Shown one piece after another: positions 24,535 to 33,155 of a stretch of 64,000 nucleotides of DNA (position 1 is the first letter of the stretch; every line of letters begins with the position of its first letter). The translations under genes were made by a program, and so were the position numbers. This DNA is from Alphaproteobacteria bacterium (lineage in GTDB: Bacteria > Pseudomonadota > Alphaproteobacteria > Micavibrionales > Micavibrionaceae). The stretch is taken from the NCBI GenBank assembly GCA_018000295.1, contig JAGNKE010000013.1:1-64000 (forward strand), read 5' to 3'. The notes under the pieces were generated by a model that ran no database searches, was not told where the DNA came from, and worked only from the letters and a program-made list of their open reading frames with translations.

Positions 24535-26012
24535 AGAAGGAAATTATAAAATCATGCTCCCTCCCGCTCTTCCTCGTCCTCTGGAACCAGAGGCAGGGGC
24601 AGAAAACCCCGGCGCTGCATCTGCAGATGGCGGAGTGGCTGGAGCAGGCGATGGAGAAGGACAAAACGCGCCTGCTGCTCATGGCCTTCCGCAGCGCGGG
24701 CAAAAGCACGGTGGCAGGGATTTTCGCGGCGTGGCTTTTGTTTCGCAATCCGGATTTGCGTATCCTTGTTTTAGCGGCGGATGACGCGCTGGCGAGAAAG
24801 ATGGTTAGAAACGTCAAGCGCATCATCGAGCGCCACCCCCTGACCGCGCATTTGAAGCCGCGCAACGCCGATCAATGGGCCACCGACCGTTTTACCGTTC
24901 GCAGAAATCTGGAACTGCGCGACCCCTCCATGCTCGCCCGTGGCCTGCTGGCGAACGCGACGGGCAGCCGCGCCGATATCATCATCTATGACGACGTCGA
25001 AGTGCCCGCAACCTGCGACACGGCAAATAAGCGCGAGGACTTGCGCGAGAGACTCTCCGAGACCGCCTACATTCTCAGTCCCGGCGGCACACAGCTTTAT
25101 CTGGGAACCCCGCACCATTATTGCTCGATTTACGCCGATCAGCCGAGGGCGGAGCAGGGGGAGGAGCGGGAGTTCCTGCACGGCTTCGAACGTCTTGTTA
25201 TGCCCGTCATCGATGAAGCAGGACGCAGCCTCTGGCCGGAGCGCTTTTCGCCCGAAGAGATCGAGCGCCTGAAAATCGCAACGGGACCGAACAGGTTTGA
25301 ATCGCAGATGATGCTGCGCCCCGTGAACAGTGCCGAAGGTCGCCTCGATCCATCCGCCCTGAAAATCTATAACGACGAACTCGATTACACCCGCGAACTG
25401 GGAACACTTTTTATCGGCCAGAAAAAAATAGTGTCGGCCTCCGCCTGGTGGGATCCCGCTTTCGGGAAATCCTCCGGCGATAAAAGCGTTCTCGCAATAG
25501 TCTTCGCGGACGGGGAGGGGAGCTATTACCTCCATCACCTCGAATATATCGCGGTCAGTGACAGGACGCAGGACGACGAGGCCACGCAGCAATGCAAGAT
25601 CGTCTCCGCTCTGGCGAAAGCACATCTCTTGCCCAGCGTAACGGTGGAGATCAACGGCATCGGCCGCTTCCTGCCCAACATCCTGCGCCGCGAAATGGCG
25701 CGGGAGAACGTTCCGTGCAGCATTCTGGAGGTCAGCAGCACGCGCCCGAAGGACATAAGAATTCTCGAAGCCTTTGAAACGCTTCTGGCCTCTCGCCGCC
25801 TATTCGTGCACAGACAGGTTTTGAAAACGCCCTTTGCCATGGAGATGCGCGAATGGCGTCCCGGCGGCAAGGGGCAGGATGACGGGCTGGACGCCGTTTC
25901 CGGTGCGCTATCCCTTCAGCCCGACAGGTTAGGGCGTTTCCCGCGTAAAGGCGGTCATTCCTGGATGGGAAAACCCTTGTCACATAAGGCGGACATGGAC
26001 TTCAAGGTCTGA
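24531..26012 (+). CDS. Terminase large subunit
   Basis: The DNA packaging motor, 493 residues. The ATPase domain has Walker A in MAFRSAGKST (51-60), Walker B in IIIYDDVE (150-157) and a coupling segment LGTPHHY (191-197). The nuclease domain has an aspartate in WWDPAFGKSSGD (308) and GQDDGLDAVSGA near the C-terminus. All key residues are present, so packaging could be functional. ATG at 24531 is set by the ATGA overlap with the upstream gene. Its presence argues against an empty tailocin. Confidence 0.9.
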   Translation: MKKEIIKSCSLPLFLVLWNQRQGQKTPALHLQMAEWLEQAMEKDKTRLLLMAFRSAGKSTVAGIFAAWLLFRNPDLRILVLAADDALARKMVRNVKRIIERHPLTAHLKPRNADQWATDRFTVRRNLELRDPSMLARGLLANATGSRADIIIYDDVEVPATCDTANKREDLRERLSETAYILSPGGTQLYLGTPHHYCSIYADQPRAEQGEEREFLHGFERLVMPVIDEAGRSLWPERFSPEEIERLKIATGPNRFESQMMLRPVNSAEGRLDPSALKIYNDELDYTRELGTLFIGQKKIVSASAWWDPAFGKSSGDKSVLAIVFADGEGSYYLHHLEYIAVSDRTQDDEATQQCKIVSALAKAHLLPSVTVEINGIGRFLPNILRREMARENVPCSILEVSSTRPKDIRILEAFETLLASRRLFVHRQVLKTPFAMEMREWRPGGKGQDDGLDAVSGALSLQPDRLGRFPRKGGHSWMGKPLSHKADMDFKV

Positions 26013-26065
26013 TTGGCGGAAGCAAAAATCTGGTGTACTCTCTCCCCCGTGCAAGGAAGAAGGGC

Positions 26066-26320
26066 ATGAAAGTCAAAGACCTCCTCAATTCGAAAATAGA
26101 GCCCGAAGTAGTCTTGAAGTGGACGCTGAATCTCTCCCTGGAGTTGGTCGTCTGCGGGCTATTATTGGGCGGGATCATCGGGGTGCTGTTTTTCTGGCGC
26201 GTTGGCCGCCCCGCCAAGCACCGCGCTGTCATCGGCGCTTTCACAGGATTTTTCCTCTCGATCTTCGGCGTTCTGGCGCTGCTGATCTTCGCCGAGTTGT
26301 ATCAGTTTCTGGCCCTTTAG
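26066..26320 (+). CDS. Small two-TM membrane protein
   Basis: An 84-residue protein with two membrane segments at about residues 22-44 and 56-80 (LSLELVVCGLLLGGIIGVLF; GAFTGFFLSIFGVLALLIF). ATG at 26066 follows AAGGAAGAAGGG, better than a GTG at 26033. It lies between terminase and lysis genes, so a holin or antiholin role is possible. Confidence 0.5.
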   Translation: MKVKDLLNSKIEPEVVLKWTLNLSLELVVCGLLLGGIIGVLFFWRVGRPAKHRAVIGAFTGFFLSIFGVLALLIFAELYQFLAL

Positions 26321-26344
26321 AAGATTATAACGATTGACACACAC

Positions 26345-26372
26345 GGCCCGCCTGCGCGGGCCTTTTTTATTT
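26345..26372 (+). terminator. Rho-independent terminator
   Basis: GGCCCGC and GCGGGCC (26345-26362) with a 4-base loop, then TTTTTTATTT. Separates the terminase transcript from the lysis block. Confidence 0.85.
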
Positions 26373-26383
26373 GGAGCAAACAC

Positions 26384-26713
26384 ATGACATTTCTCTCTGA
26401 GGATCTGCTCTGGTGGATCACCGTAATCGACCTGCCCGCGCTGGCCGGACTGTTTTGGATGATCTGGCGCACCCGCGAACAAAGCGAGGCGGCGATCGAC
26501 CACCTGCACCAGCGCCTTGACCACCGCAGCGAACAGCTCCGCGAGGCGCTGAACGCCTTCAAGCTGGAAGTAGCTAAAACCTACGCCTCACAAAGCGACC
26601 TCCGCGCCCTCGAACGCCGTCTCGTCGAGCATCTCCTGCGGATTGAATCCAAACTCGACGCCACCGCGCTCAAGGCCGAAAACCTGATCGGCGCACAACA
26701 AAGCAATACCTAA
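26384..26713 (+). CDS. Membrane-anchored coiled-coil phage protein
   Basis: A 109-residue protein: one membrane segment at residues 9-28 (WWITVIDLPALAGLFWMIW) followed by a long charged coiled coil (about 31-100). It is a signal-anchored rod facing one side of the membrane. The layout recalls phage lysis accessory or spanin-like proteins, but no specific family is claimed. It leads a compact run into hydrolase and holin genes, starting directly after a terminator. Confidence 0.5.
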   Translation: MTFLSEDLLWWITVIDLPALAGLFWMIWRTREQSEAAIDHLHQRLDHRSEQLREALNAFKLEVAKTYASQSDLRALERRLVEHLLRIESKLDATALKAENLIGAQQSNT

Positions 26714-26726
26714 AAAAGGAACCATC

Positions 26727-27248
26727 ATGAAAAAACCAAAACTGACGCCCCTGAAAGGGGGCAAGTCGGGCGGCCCCGGCACGTCTGACCAGGATAAAGA
26801 AGACCGCGACCGCGAGATGCAGGAATTCTTCAACCGCGTCACCGTGGACGTTCTCGCCCGGACCCTCTGGGGCGAGGCGCGGGGCGAGGGCACGGAAGGC
26901 TTGCAGGCCGTCGCCAACGTCATCCTCAACCGCGTGAAGATTGCGGAATCGCGCGGCAAATTCTGGTGGGGGAATACCATCATCCAGGTCTGCCAGAAAC
27001 CCTACCAGTTTTCCTGCTGGAACCGCTCCGACCCCTCGTTCAAGAGACTTCAGGAAGTGGATGAAAGAAATCTTTATTTCGCCACGTCCCTCCGCATCGC
27101 GCGCCGCGCCGTCGCCGGGGTGCTGGAAGATATCACCCACGGCGCGACGCACTACCACGCAAATTACGTCTCCCCCTACTGGGCGAAGGGGCAGGAACCC
27201 GTCGTCACCATCGGCAACCACATTTTCTACAAACTCGTTGAAGGATAA
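26727..27248 (+). CDS. SleB-type cell wall hydrolase (endolysin)
   Basis: A 173-residue protein. From residue 41 it matches the SleB/Hydrolase_2 domain: DVLARTLWGEARGEG with the catalytic glutamate near 50, then VANVILNRV, FSCWNRSDP, and the THYHANYVSPYWA end. These enzymes cleave the glycan strand. There is no signal peptide, so release needs the holin encoded two genes downstream. AAAAAAGGAACC precedes the ATG. Confidence 0.85.
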   Translation: MKKPKLTPLKGGKSGGPGTSDQDKEDRDREMQEFFNRVTVDVLARTLWGEARGEGTEGLQAVANVILNRVKIAESRGKFWWGNTIIQVCQKPYQFSCWNRSDPSFKRLQEVDERNLYFATSLRIARRAVAGVLEDITHGATHYHANYVSPYWAKGQEPVVTIGNHIFYKLVEG

Positions 27249-27253
27249 AACCC

Positions 27254-27412
27254 ATGAAAAACTTTTTCAAAAATATGCTCTCCAATATAAAGGCCGGCCT
27301 GCGGCTCCTCTGGGAGAAAATCAAGGCGTTATTCGCCCGCATCGGCGCAAAATTCAAACGCGCCTTTCAAAGGCTCCGCGCCAAAATCACCGGCAAAAAA
27401 GAACAGGAGTAA
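27254..27412 (+). CDS. 52-residue cationic amphipathic peptide in the lysis block
   Basis: ATG at 27254 to TAA at 27410-27412 encodes 52 residues, beginning MKNFFKNMLSNIKAGLRL and ending RAKITGKKEQE. It holds about 15 lysines and arginines against four acidic residues, with regularly spaced F, L, I and W, so it could form a long amphipathic helix. It starts five bases after the hydrolase stop and ends six bases before the holin gene, which supports a real gene. It resembles antimicrobial-peptide-like lysis proteins such as disruptins; the role is inferred. Confidence 0.6.
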   Translation: MKNFFKNMLSNIKAGLRLLWEKIKALFARIGAKFKRAFQRLRAKITGKKEQE

Positions 27413-27418
27413 GCGCCC

Positions 27419-27964
27419 ATGGTCTCTGCCCTTGTCTCGAAAATCGGCGTCCCGGTCCTCATCGCCATCCTCTCCGAAGTGCTGGGGGAGGTCGATAACC
27501 AAGCCGCAAAAACCGCCTCAAAAGCCTTAGCAAAGGTGGACGAAGCCCTGAAAACGGGCGGCATCACGCCCGAACAGCTCGCCGAGGCCAACCGCCACGC
27601 CGAACGCATGGCCGAAATCCAGCTGGAGGATTTCAAATCCGCCCTCGCGGAGGTCAACCAGTCCCTGCGCGCCGAAGTCGCCTCGGAGGATGGGTACGTC
27701 CGCCGGATGCGCCCCACATTCGGCTATCTCATGGCGCTCACATGGGCGGCGCAGATGTTTGCGATTGCCTACGTGATCGTCTTTGATACCGATAAAGCGG
27801 GCGTCGTCATGGCCGCGATGGGTTCATTAAGCGCGATCTGGGCGGTTGGCCTCTCCGTTCTGGGCATCTACGTCTACCGCCGCAGCGACGACAAACAGCT
27901 TTTGGGAGCCGCGAAGGAGGTGATCTTTTGGAGTCCTCAGCCGGAGAAGAATAAAAAAGAGTAA
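27419..27964 (+). CDS. Three-TM holin
   Basis: A 181-residue protein of the Holin_3TMs type: an N-terminal hydrophobic segment (about 5-22), a charged helical middle with AEANRHAERMAEIQLEDF and SLRAEVASEDGYVRRMRP, then two membrane helices (about 101-123 and 130-152) and YVYRRS. It would open the inner membrane to release the endolysin. It ends the lysis block. Confidence 0.8.
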   Translation: MVSALVSKIGVPVLIAILSEVLGEVDNQAAKTASKALAKVDEALKTGGITPEQLAEANRHAERMAEIQLEDFKSALAEVNQSLRAEVASEDGYVRRMRPTFGYLMALTWAAQMFAIAYVIVFDTDKAGVVMAAMGSLSAIWAVGLSVLGIYVYRRSDDKQLLGAAKEVIFWSPQPEKNKKE

Positions 27965-28006
27965 ATATATCCTTGAAGATATATATACTTTATGATAAGA
28001 TTGTAC

Positions 28007-28375
28007 ATGACTTGGATTGTGGATTTTCACCCCGATTTTCTCACTGAGGCGGAGGAGTTTTCGCGGGAAGTCAAAATGGCCCTGCAGGTGGAGATCGAAA
28101 TACTGGAAGCCATCGGCCCACAATTAGGAAGGCCGCAGGTGGATACGCTCAAAGCATCGAAGTTTGGCAACATGAAGGAGTTGCGCTTTACGGCGGATGA
28201 GGGAGTCTGGCGGGTTGCTTTCGCCTTTGATCCAGAACGGACTGCTATAGTGCTGGTGGGAGGCGACAAGAAGGGTAAAAATCAGAAGAAGTTCTATGAA
28301 AAACTTATGAAAACCGCAGACAAGAGATATCAGCAGCACCTTGATGGGCTAAAAGCCAAGGAGAAAAAACGATGA
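28007..28375 (+). CDS. HigB-type (Gp49/RelE-like) toxin
   Basis: A 122-residue protein matching the phage Gp49/HigB toxin layout: WIVDFHPDF at the start, a helical stretch, LRFTADEGVWRVAFAFDPERTAIVLVGGDK and a basic C-terminus. Such toxins cleave mRNA at the ribosome. It overlaps the antitoxin gene as ATGA. The start at 28007 fits family N-termini; ATG at 27992 is an alternative. Confidence 0.75.
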   Translation: MTWIVDFHPDFLTEAEEFSREVKMALQVEIEILEAIGPQLGRPQVDTLKASKFGNMKELRFTADEGVWRVAFAFDPERTAIVLVGGDKKGKNQKKFYEKLMKTADKRYQQHLDGLKAKEKKR

Positions 28376-28725
28376 CCAAAGGACCGAACGCACAGAAATT
28401 CTGGAATCAATTCTCTTCTTCTGAAAAAAAGAAGATCAAAACCCGTGCGGCGAAGAGAATTAAGGAATACCGCAATTTGCAGGAACTGCGGAAGGCCGCA
28501 GGTTTGACGCAGGCAGTTATGTCCGCCGAATTGAAAATGCCCCAGTCCAACATTTCGCGCCTTGAAAAAAATTCCGACATGCTGCTCTCCACCCTGCGGG
28601 ATTATGTGGAGGCTCTGGGCGGCAAGCTCAGTCTGACCGTCGAACTGCCGGATATGCCCCCGGTGGCCCTGACAGGCTTCGGCGACCTGATTGACCCTGA
28701 GCCGCCCGCAGGCAGAAGGCGATAA
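28372..28725 (+). CDS. HigA-type XRE antitoxin
   Basis: A 117-residue protein with a helix-turn-helix at about residues 39-70 (LRKAAGLTQAVMSAELKMPQ, then SNISRLEKNSD) and a conserved EALGGKLSLTVE segment. It would neutralise the toxin encoded just upstream and repress the pair. Toxin-first order is typical of HigBA. The C-terminus is proline-rich and basic. Confidence 0.8.
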   Translation: MTKGPNAQKFWNQFSSSEKKKIKTRAAKRIKEYRNLQELRKAAGLTQAVMSAELKMPQSNISRLEKNSDMLLSTLRDYVEALGGKLSLTVELPDMPPVALTGFGDLIDPEPPAGRRR

Positions 28726-28787
28726 AACGGGGCTTAAAAGAACAGCTCCCTATAGCCATCCCCCTGAAAATGCGGTAATATTCCCTC

Positions 28788-28801
28788 CGTACGTTCGTAC
28801 G
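28788..28801. repeat. 14-bp palindrome upstream of icd
   Basis: CGTACG-TT-CGTACG is a perfect inverted repeat 65 bases before the icd start. It may be an operator; no regulator is suggested by the sequence. Confidence 0.4.
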
Positions 28802-28865
28802 CCCCCACTGCTTTCACCACTGCTTCCAAACCATTCCGCCGTCCGCACTTCAAGGGAGACCCGCC

Positions 28866-30305
28866 ATGTCCAAAAAAACACCCATCACGGTTGCCAGAGG
28901 CGACGGCATCGGCCCGGAGATCATGGACGCGACTCTGGATATCCTCACCGCCGCCGGGGCGGCGCTGGACATCGAGGAGATCGAGATCGGCAAGGCGGTC
29001 TATGAGCGCGGCATTATGAACGGCATCGAGCCGAAATCATGGGACTCCCTTCACCGCACGAAAGTCTTCCTCAAAGCCCCTATCACGACCCCGCAGGGCG
29101 GAGGCTTCAAATCCCTGAACGTCACGGTCAGGAAGGCGCTGGGCCTGTTCGCCAACGTCCGCCCCTGCGTGGCCTATCACCCCTATGTTAAAACCCACTT
29201 CCCCGAAATGGACCTCGTCATCGTCCGCGAGAACGAGGAGGATCTGTACGCCGGCATCGAACACCGTCAGACGCAGGACGTGATCCAGTCCCTGAAGCTG
29301 ATTTCCCGCCCCGGCTCCGAGCGTATTGTCCGCTACGCCTTTGAATATGCGAGAGCGAACGGCCGCAAGAAGGTCACCTGCATGGCCAAGGACAACATCA
29401 TGAAGATGGCTGACGGCCTTTTCCATGCGGTCTTCGACGAAATCGGCAAGGAATACCCGGACATCCAGCAGGAATTCTATATCATCGACATCGGCACCGC
29501 CCGCATCGCCTCGCGCCCCGGCGCGTTCGACGTGATCGTGACGGAAAACCTTTACGGCGATATTATCTCAGACGTGGCCGTTGAAGTGACCGGATCGGTC
29601 GGGCTCGGCGGCTCCTGTAATATCGGCACCGATTTCGGGATGTTCGAGGCCGTCCACGGCTCCGCGCCCGATATCGCGGGCAAGGGCATCGCTAACCCCT
29701 CCGGCCTGCTGCTCGGCGCCATCCTGATGCTCAACCATATCGGCCAGAACCCGATCGCTACCAAGGTCCATAACGCGTGGTACAAGACCATCGAGGACGG
29801 GATTCATACGGGCGATATCTATGATTCCGACTTCAGCAAGCAGAAGGTCGGTACGGCGGACTTCGCCAAGGCCGTTATCGACCGTCTCGGTCAGAACCCC
29901 AAGAAATTCGGTACCGTCGATTACGGGCAGGGGTCCGGCAAGGGGCTGGTCCTGCCGCCCCTCAAAACCGTCCCCAAAGAGAAAAAGGAACTGGTCGGCG
30001 CCGATATCTTCCTCGACTGGCAGGGCAAACCCGAGGACCTGGCCGCCAAACTCAAACCCGCCCTCGTCAAGGGGCTGGATTTAAGCGTAATTTCCAACCG
30101 GGGGGTCAAGGTTTGGCCGGACGGGCAGCCCGGCACCTTCTGCTCCGACCACTGGTGCGTCCGGTTCACGGGCAAGGGGGTTAGCCATGTCCTTGTTTTA
30201 CAACAGCTTGCCAACCTCGAAAAAGCTGGGGTAGACTTCATCAAGCTCGAAAATCTCTATACATTTAACGGGAAATACGGCTTTACGGTTGCACAGGGCG
30301 AATGA
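28866..30305 (+). CDS. icd: Isocitrate dehydrogenase, long alphaproteobacterial type
   Basis: Oxidises isocitrate to 2-oxoglutarate in the TCA cycle. The 479-residue protein has GDGIGPEIMDATLDIL at the start, NVRPCVAYHP and IVRENEEDLYAGIEH at the substrate site, and VTENLYGDIISDVA and HGSAPDIAGKGIANP further on. A C-terminal extension of about 140 residues is typical of the Rickettsia/Thermus-type enzyme. Coenzyme preference was not resolved. AAGGGAG precedes the ATG. acnA, the preceding TCA step, is 4.5 kb downstream. Confidence 0.93.
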   Translation: MSKKTPITVARGDGIGPEIMDATLDILTAAGAALDIEEIEIGKAVYERGIMNGIEPKSWDSLHRTKVFLKAPITTPQGGGFKSLNVTVRKALGLFANVRPCVAYHPYVKTHFPEMDLVIVRENEEDLYAGIEHRQTQDVIQSLKLISRPGSERIVRYAFEYARANGRKKVTCMAKDNIMKMADGLFHAVFDEIGKEYPDIQQEFYIIDIGTARIASRPGAFDVIVTENLYGDIISDVAVEVTGSVGLGGSCNIGTDFGMFEAVHGSAPDIAGKGIANPSGLLLGAILMLNHIGQNPIATKVHNAWYKTIEDGIHTGDIYDSDFSKQKVGTADFAKAVIDRLGQNPKKFGTVDYGQGSGKGLVLPPLKTVPKEKKELVGADIFLDWQGKPEDLAAKLKPALVKGLDLSVISNRGVKVWPDGQPGTFCSDHWCVRFTGKGVSHVLVLQQLANLEKAGVDFIKLENLYTFNGKYGFTVAQGE

Positions 30306-30368
30306 AAACCGCTATGGTTTGCGTAATATTGTTTAGTGAACAGTAACAGTCATAAAGATTAAACAAAA

Positions 30369-31109
30369 ATGAAGTCAAAAAAGCTGCTGAAATATCTATT
30401 TTTTGCCGTTTTCTTGTTTTCGCCGGACGTTTTGGCAAAAAGATCACGACTGTACAAGGATAGAGACAGCCAAGGTTATGACGCTATTTTCATGCCTGTG
30501 TTAAAAGACTTGGCTGTAACTATAGACAATGACGACATTCCGCCAAACGAACCAAATATTATTGCCATCAGATTCCTGAAGGACAAGCCGCCCAAAGGTG
30601 TAGTTGAAAGAATACAGCGCCTGACTTTAGGCATAACAACCGATATGCCACCAGAATACGATGTTTATGGTTATGAAATTCGGCGCTATATGGCGCAGGT
30701 CGGCAATGCAAAAATCTATCAGGACGATGAGTTTTTGATTGAGCAGATAAAAAACGCAAAAAAAGCCAGAATAATAGCGTCATTCTGGCAAAAGCATATT
30801 GAGAGGGAGATTGAAGAAATAGAGAAATTTATTGAGGCCAATGACAGCTCTTCCTCAATAAGAACAGCCATTAGACAGGCGAGACTCGACACGCGGTCTT
30901 TTATGATTGATCTTCAAGGATGGTTAGACAGCAACGAGCGGTTGTTGGGGCACATTCTGGATATTCAGGGTTATATTCAGTTTGAATATCCAGAAGTGAT
31001 TTTTATTCGCCCGAATGAAAGGGTTGAGTTTTTTAACTTTTTTCAGACAAGGCAGCATAAGTTGGGAGAAATAAAGAAATACCAGCCGTTTGCTATGATG
31101 GCCTATTGA
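30369..31109 (+). CDS. Secreted hypothetical protein
   Basis: A 246-residue protein with a signal peptide (residues 1-23, cleavage after VLA) and a charged, mainly helical mature part; a coiled-coil-like stretch covers about 125-160 (HIEREIEEIEKFIEAN). No domain is recognised. AT-rich relative to icd and folD on either side, so it may be acquired. Confidence 0.55.
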   Translation: MKSKKLLKYLFFAVFLFSPDVLAKRSRLYKDRDSQGYDAIFMPVLKDLAVTIDNDDIPPNEPNIIAIRFLKDKPPKGVVERIQRLTLGITTDMPPEYDVYGYEIRRYMAQVGNAKIYQDDEFLIEQIKNAKKARIIASFWQKHIEREIEEIEKFIEANDSSSSIRTAIRQARLDTRSFMIDLQGWLDSNERLLGHILDIQGYIQFEYPEVIFIRPNERVEFFNFFQTRQHKLGEIKKYQPFAMMAY

Positions 31110-31127
31110 TCGGCTTAACGTGAACGG

Positions 31128-31973
31128 TCACATCTGAGCGTTTTTATAAGCCTTCACCGTATTCGACAGCAGGCAGGCAATCGTCATCGGCCCGACGCCA
31201 CCCGGAACGGGCGTAATCGCCCCGGCAACGCCCAAAGCCCCCTCGAAATCCACATCCCCGCAAAGCTTTCCGTCGAAATCCCGGTTAATCCCCACATCAA
31301 TCACGCACGCTCCGCGCTTGATCCAGTCGGCCTTGACCATTCGGGCCTGCCCCACGGCGGCCACAAGGATATCGGCCTGGGCGCAGACATCGCCAAGGTT
31401 TTTGGTCCGCGAATGCGCGGTCGTGACCGTGCAGTTCTCCCGCAGCAAAAGCTGCGCCATCGGTTTGCCGAACAGGTTCGAGCGCCCGATGACAACGGCA
31501 TGAAGGCCGGAGAGTTCGCGCACGAACGAGCGGATCAGGATCATCGCCCCCTGCGGCGTGCAGGGCACCAGCCCGTCTTCCATGCCCGTAAACAGCTTGC
31601 CCGCGTTGGTGACCGTCAGCCCGTCCACATCTTTGTGCGGCGCGATCATCTGCACCAGCCTTGTCCCGTCCAGCGGCACAGGCACAGGAAGCTGCAACAA
31701 AATGCCATGCACGGAGGGATTGTCGTTGAACGCCTTGATCTCCGCAGCGACTTCGGCTTCGGTGACCTGCCGCGGCAGACGCGACTCAAAACTCTTGATC
31801 CCGACGCTTTCGCAGGCTTTTATCTTGTTACGGACGTAAATCTGCGAGGCCGGATCGTCCCCCACCAGAATCACTGCAAGGCCAGGCGGGGAGGGTAGGG
31901 CGGACACATCCGCCCGCAGCTTCATTCGGATCGTTTCGGCAAGAACCTTGCCATTGATGACTTTGGCGCTCAT
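31128..31973 (-). CDS. folD: Methylenetetrahydrofolate dehydrogenase / cyclohydrolase
   Basis: Bifunctional one-carbon enzyme converting methylene-THF to formyl-THF. The 281-residue protein shows SQIYVRNKIKACESVGI with the catalytic lysine region, GILLQLPVP, PHKDVDGLT, PCTPQGAM, VIGRSNLFGKPMAQLLL and PVPGGVGPMTIACLL. Complete. It lies ten bases after yggT in the same direction, a common alphaproteobacterial pair. Confidence 0.93.
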   Translation of the reverse strand: MSAKVINGKVLAETIRMKLRADVSALPSPPGLAVILVGDDPASQIYVRNKIKACESVGIKSFESRLPRQVTEAEVAAEIKAFNDNPSVHGILLQLPVPVPLDGTRLVQMIAPHKDVDGLTVTNAGKLFTGMEDGLVPCTPQGAMILIRSFVRELSGLHAVVIGRSNLFGKPMAQLLLRENCTVTTAHSRTKNLGDVCAQADILVAAVGQARMVKADWIKRGACVIDVGINRDFDGKLCGDVDFEGALGVAGAITPVPGGVGPMTIACLLSNTVKAYKNAQM

Positions 31974-31982
31974 GGGAATAAC

Positions 31983-32291
31983 TCAGAAAAACATAAATGG
32001 CAAGGAGAACGTGCGAACGAATAATGCCAATACCAGACCCGCGATTATCTGTATGCCGATAATGACTATCAGCGGTGTGAGGTCGATCCCGCCCACAGGC
32101 GGGACGTATTTGCGTATAGGTTTGAAGACTGGGTCGGTCAGCTTGTGCAGAAGCTGCGTCAGGTTCCGGGCAGCTTCGTTATTGGCGTTGACGAGATCGA
32201 AGGCAATCGCCCATCCCAGCGCAACCTGCAGGATGATGACAAAGACATAAAGATTAACGGCTGTCGAGATAATCCAGACCAGAGCGAACAT
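31983..32291 (-). CDS. YggT family membrane protein
   Basis: A 102-residue protein with two membrane helices (about 5-30 and 71-93) and the family signature between them: LTDPVFKPIRKYVPPVGGIDLTP. ATG at 32291 is chosen because GAGGGC precedes it and the extended frame lacks family similarity. YggT proteins are linked to osmotic tolerance and division-site functions; the exact role is unclear. Confidence 0.8.
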   Translation of the reverse strand: MFALVWIISTAVNLYVFVIILQVALGWAIAFDLVNANNEAARNLTQLLHKLTDPVFKPIRKYVPPVGGIDLTPLIVIIGIQIIAGLVLALFVRTFSLPFMFF

Positions 32292-32420
32292 TTTGCCCTC
32301 AAAAAGACAGTGAATTTCCCCCTTTATAATGCGTTTGGACCTAAAGGAAAAGCGCAATCGCCCCGAATTTAACCTTCTTTTCAGATTGTCCTGTATAATG
32401 GGGGGCGGGAAGGAAATATT

Positions 32421-33152
32421 ATGCTGCCGCTGGATCCGCTGACCGCTTCGACCTTGCTCATCCTCGCCGCCGCCGAACCTGCGGCCTGCCCGGCCATTCC
32501 GCAAAGCAAGCTCAATATCGTCCCCAGCACCGCCGAACTGAAATTCGACACCGACCAGACCCTCGCCGAATTGCAGAATTACAGCATGGACACGGTCGAT
32601 CCCTATGGATTTCACGGCATGAGCGTGACGCAGGCCTTCATGAAGGGCAGCATCGTCCCCGGCTACCGCATCAAGATCGGCCATATGTATTCAGAGAAAT
32701 ACAACGCCTATTGCCTCTGGTACGAGGATATCACGGTGAATATAGATATCGACCCCACCATCGTCATCGCCAAGGAGCTGTATGCGGATTCCTGCATGAG
32801 AAAGGCCATCATCGGCCACGAATCCAAGCACGTGAAGGTGGACCGCGTGATCGTCAATGAATACGCCAAAACCATCGGGCAGAAACTCTATGACGAACTC
32901 AGCGCCCGCGGCTTTTCCGCCGGCCCGGTTCCTGCCGAATATGCCGAGGATACCATCAAACGGATGCAGCGCGTGGTCTCGCAGGTTCTCGATCACGAAT
33001 TCAAGAAGATGGAACTCGACCGCATGGACCGCCAGCGCGCCGTGGACAGCCTTGAGGAATACAACAGCGTGGACGCCAAATGCCCGCTCTTCGAACGCCA
33101 GAAATCAAAGATTTACGCCGATCTGGAAAAAGTCACTGGCAAGAAGAAGTAA
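32421..33152 (+). CDS. Putative secreted HExxH zinc metallopeptidase
   Basis: A 243-residue protein with a short hydrophobic N-terminus that could be a signal peptide (about 8-22). HESKH at 133-137 fits HExxH, within CMRKAIIGHESKHVKVDR, and four cysteines flank the domain. The layout recalls periplasmic DUF922-like putative proteases. No third zinc ligand is obvious, so activity is uncertain. Confidence 0.5.
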   Translation: MLPLDPLTASTLLILAAAEPAACPAIPQSKLNIVPSTAELKFDTDQTLAELQNYSMDTVDPYGFHGMSVTQAFMKGSIVPGYRIKIGHMYSEKYNAYCLWYEDITVNIDIDPTIVIAKELYADSCMRKAIIGHESKHVKVDRVIVNEYAKTIGQKLYDELSARGFSAGPVPAEYAEDTIKRMQRVVSQVLDHEFKKMELDRMDRQRAVDSLEEYNSVDAKCPLFERQKSKIYADLEKVTGKKK

Positions 33153-33155
33153 GCT

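Noticed and set aside
6360..28865. Attachment sites and integrase of a prophage
   Set aside because: No integrase gene, no tRNA gene, and no convincing flanking direct repeat were found at the edges of the cluster.
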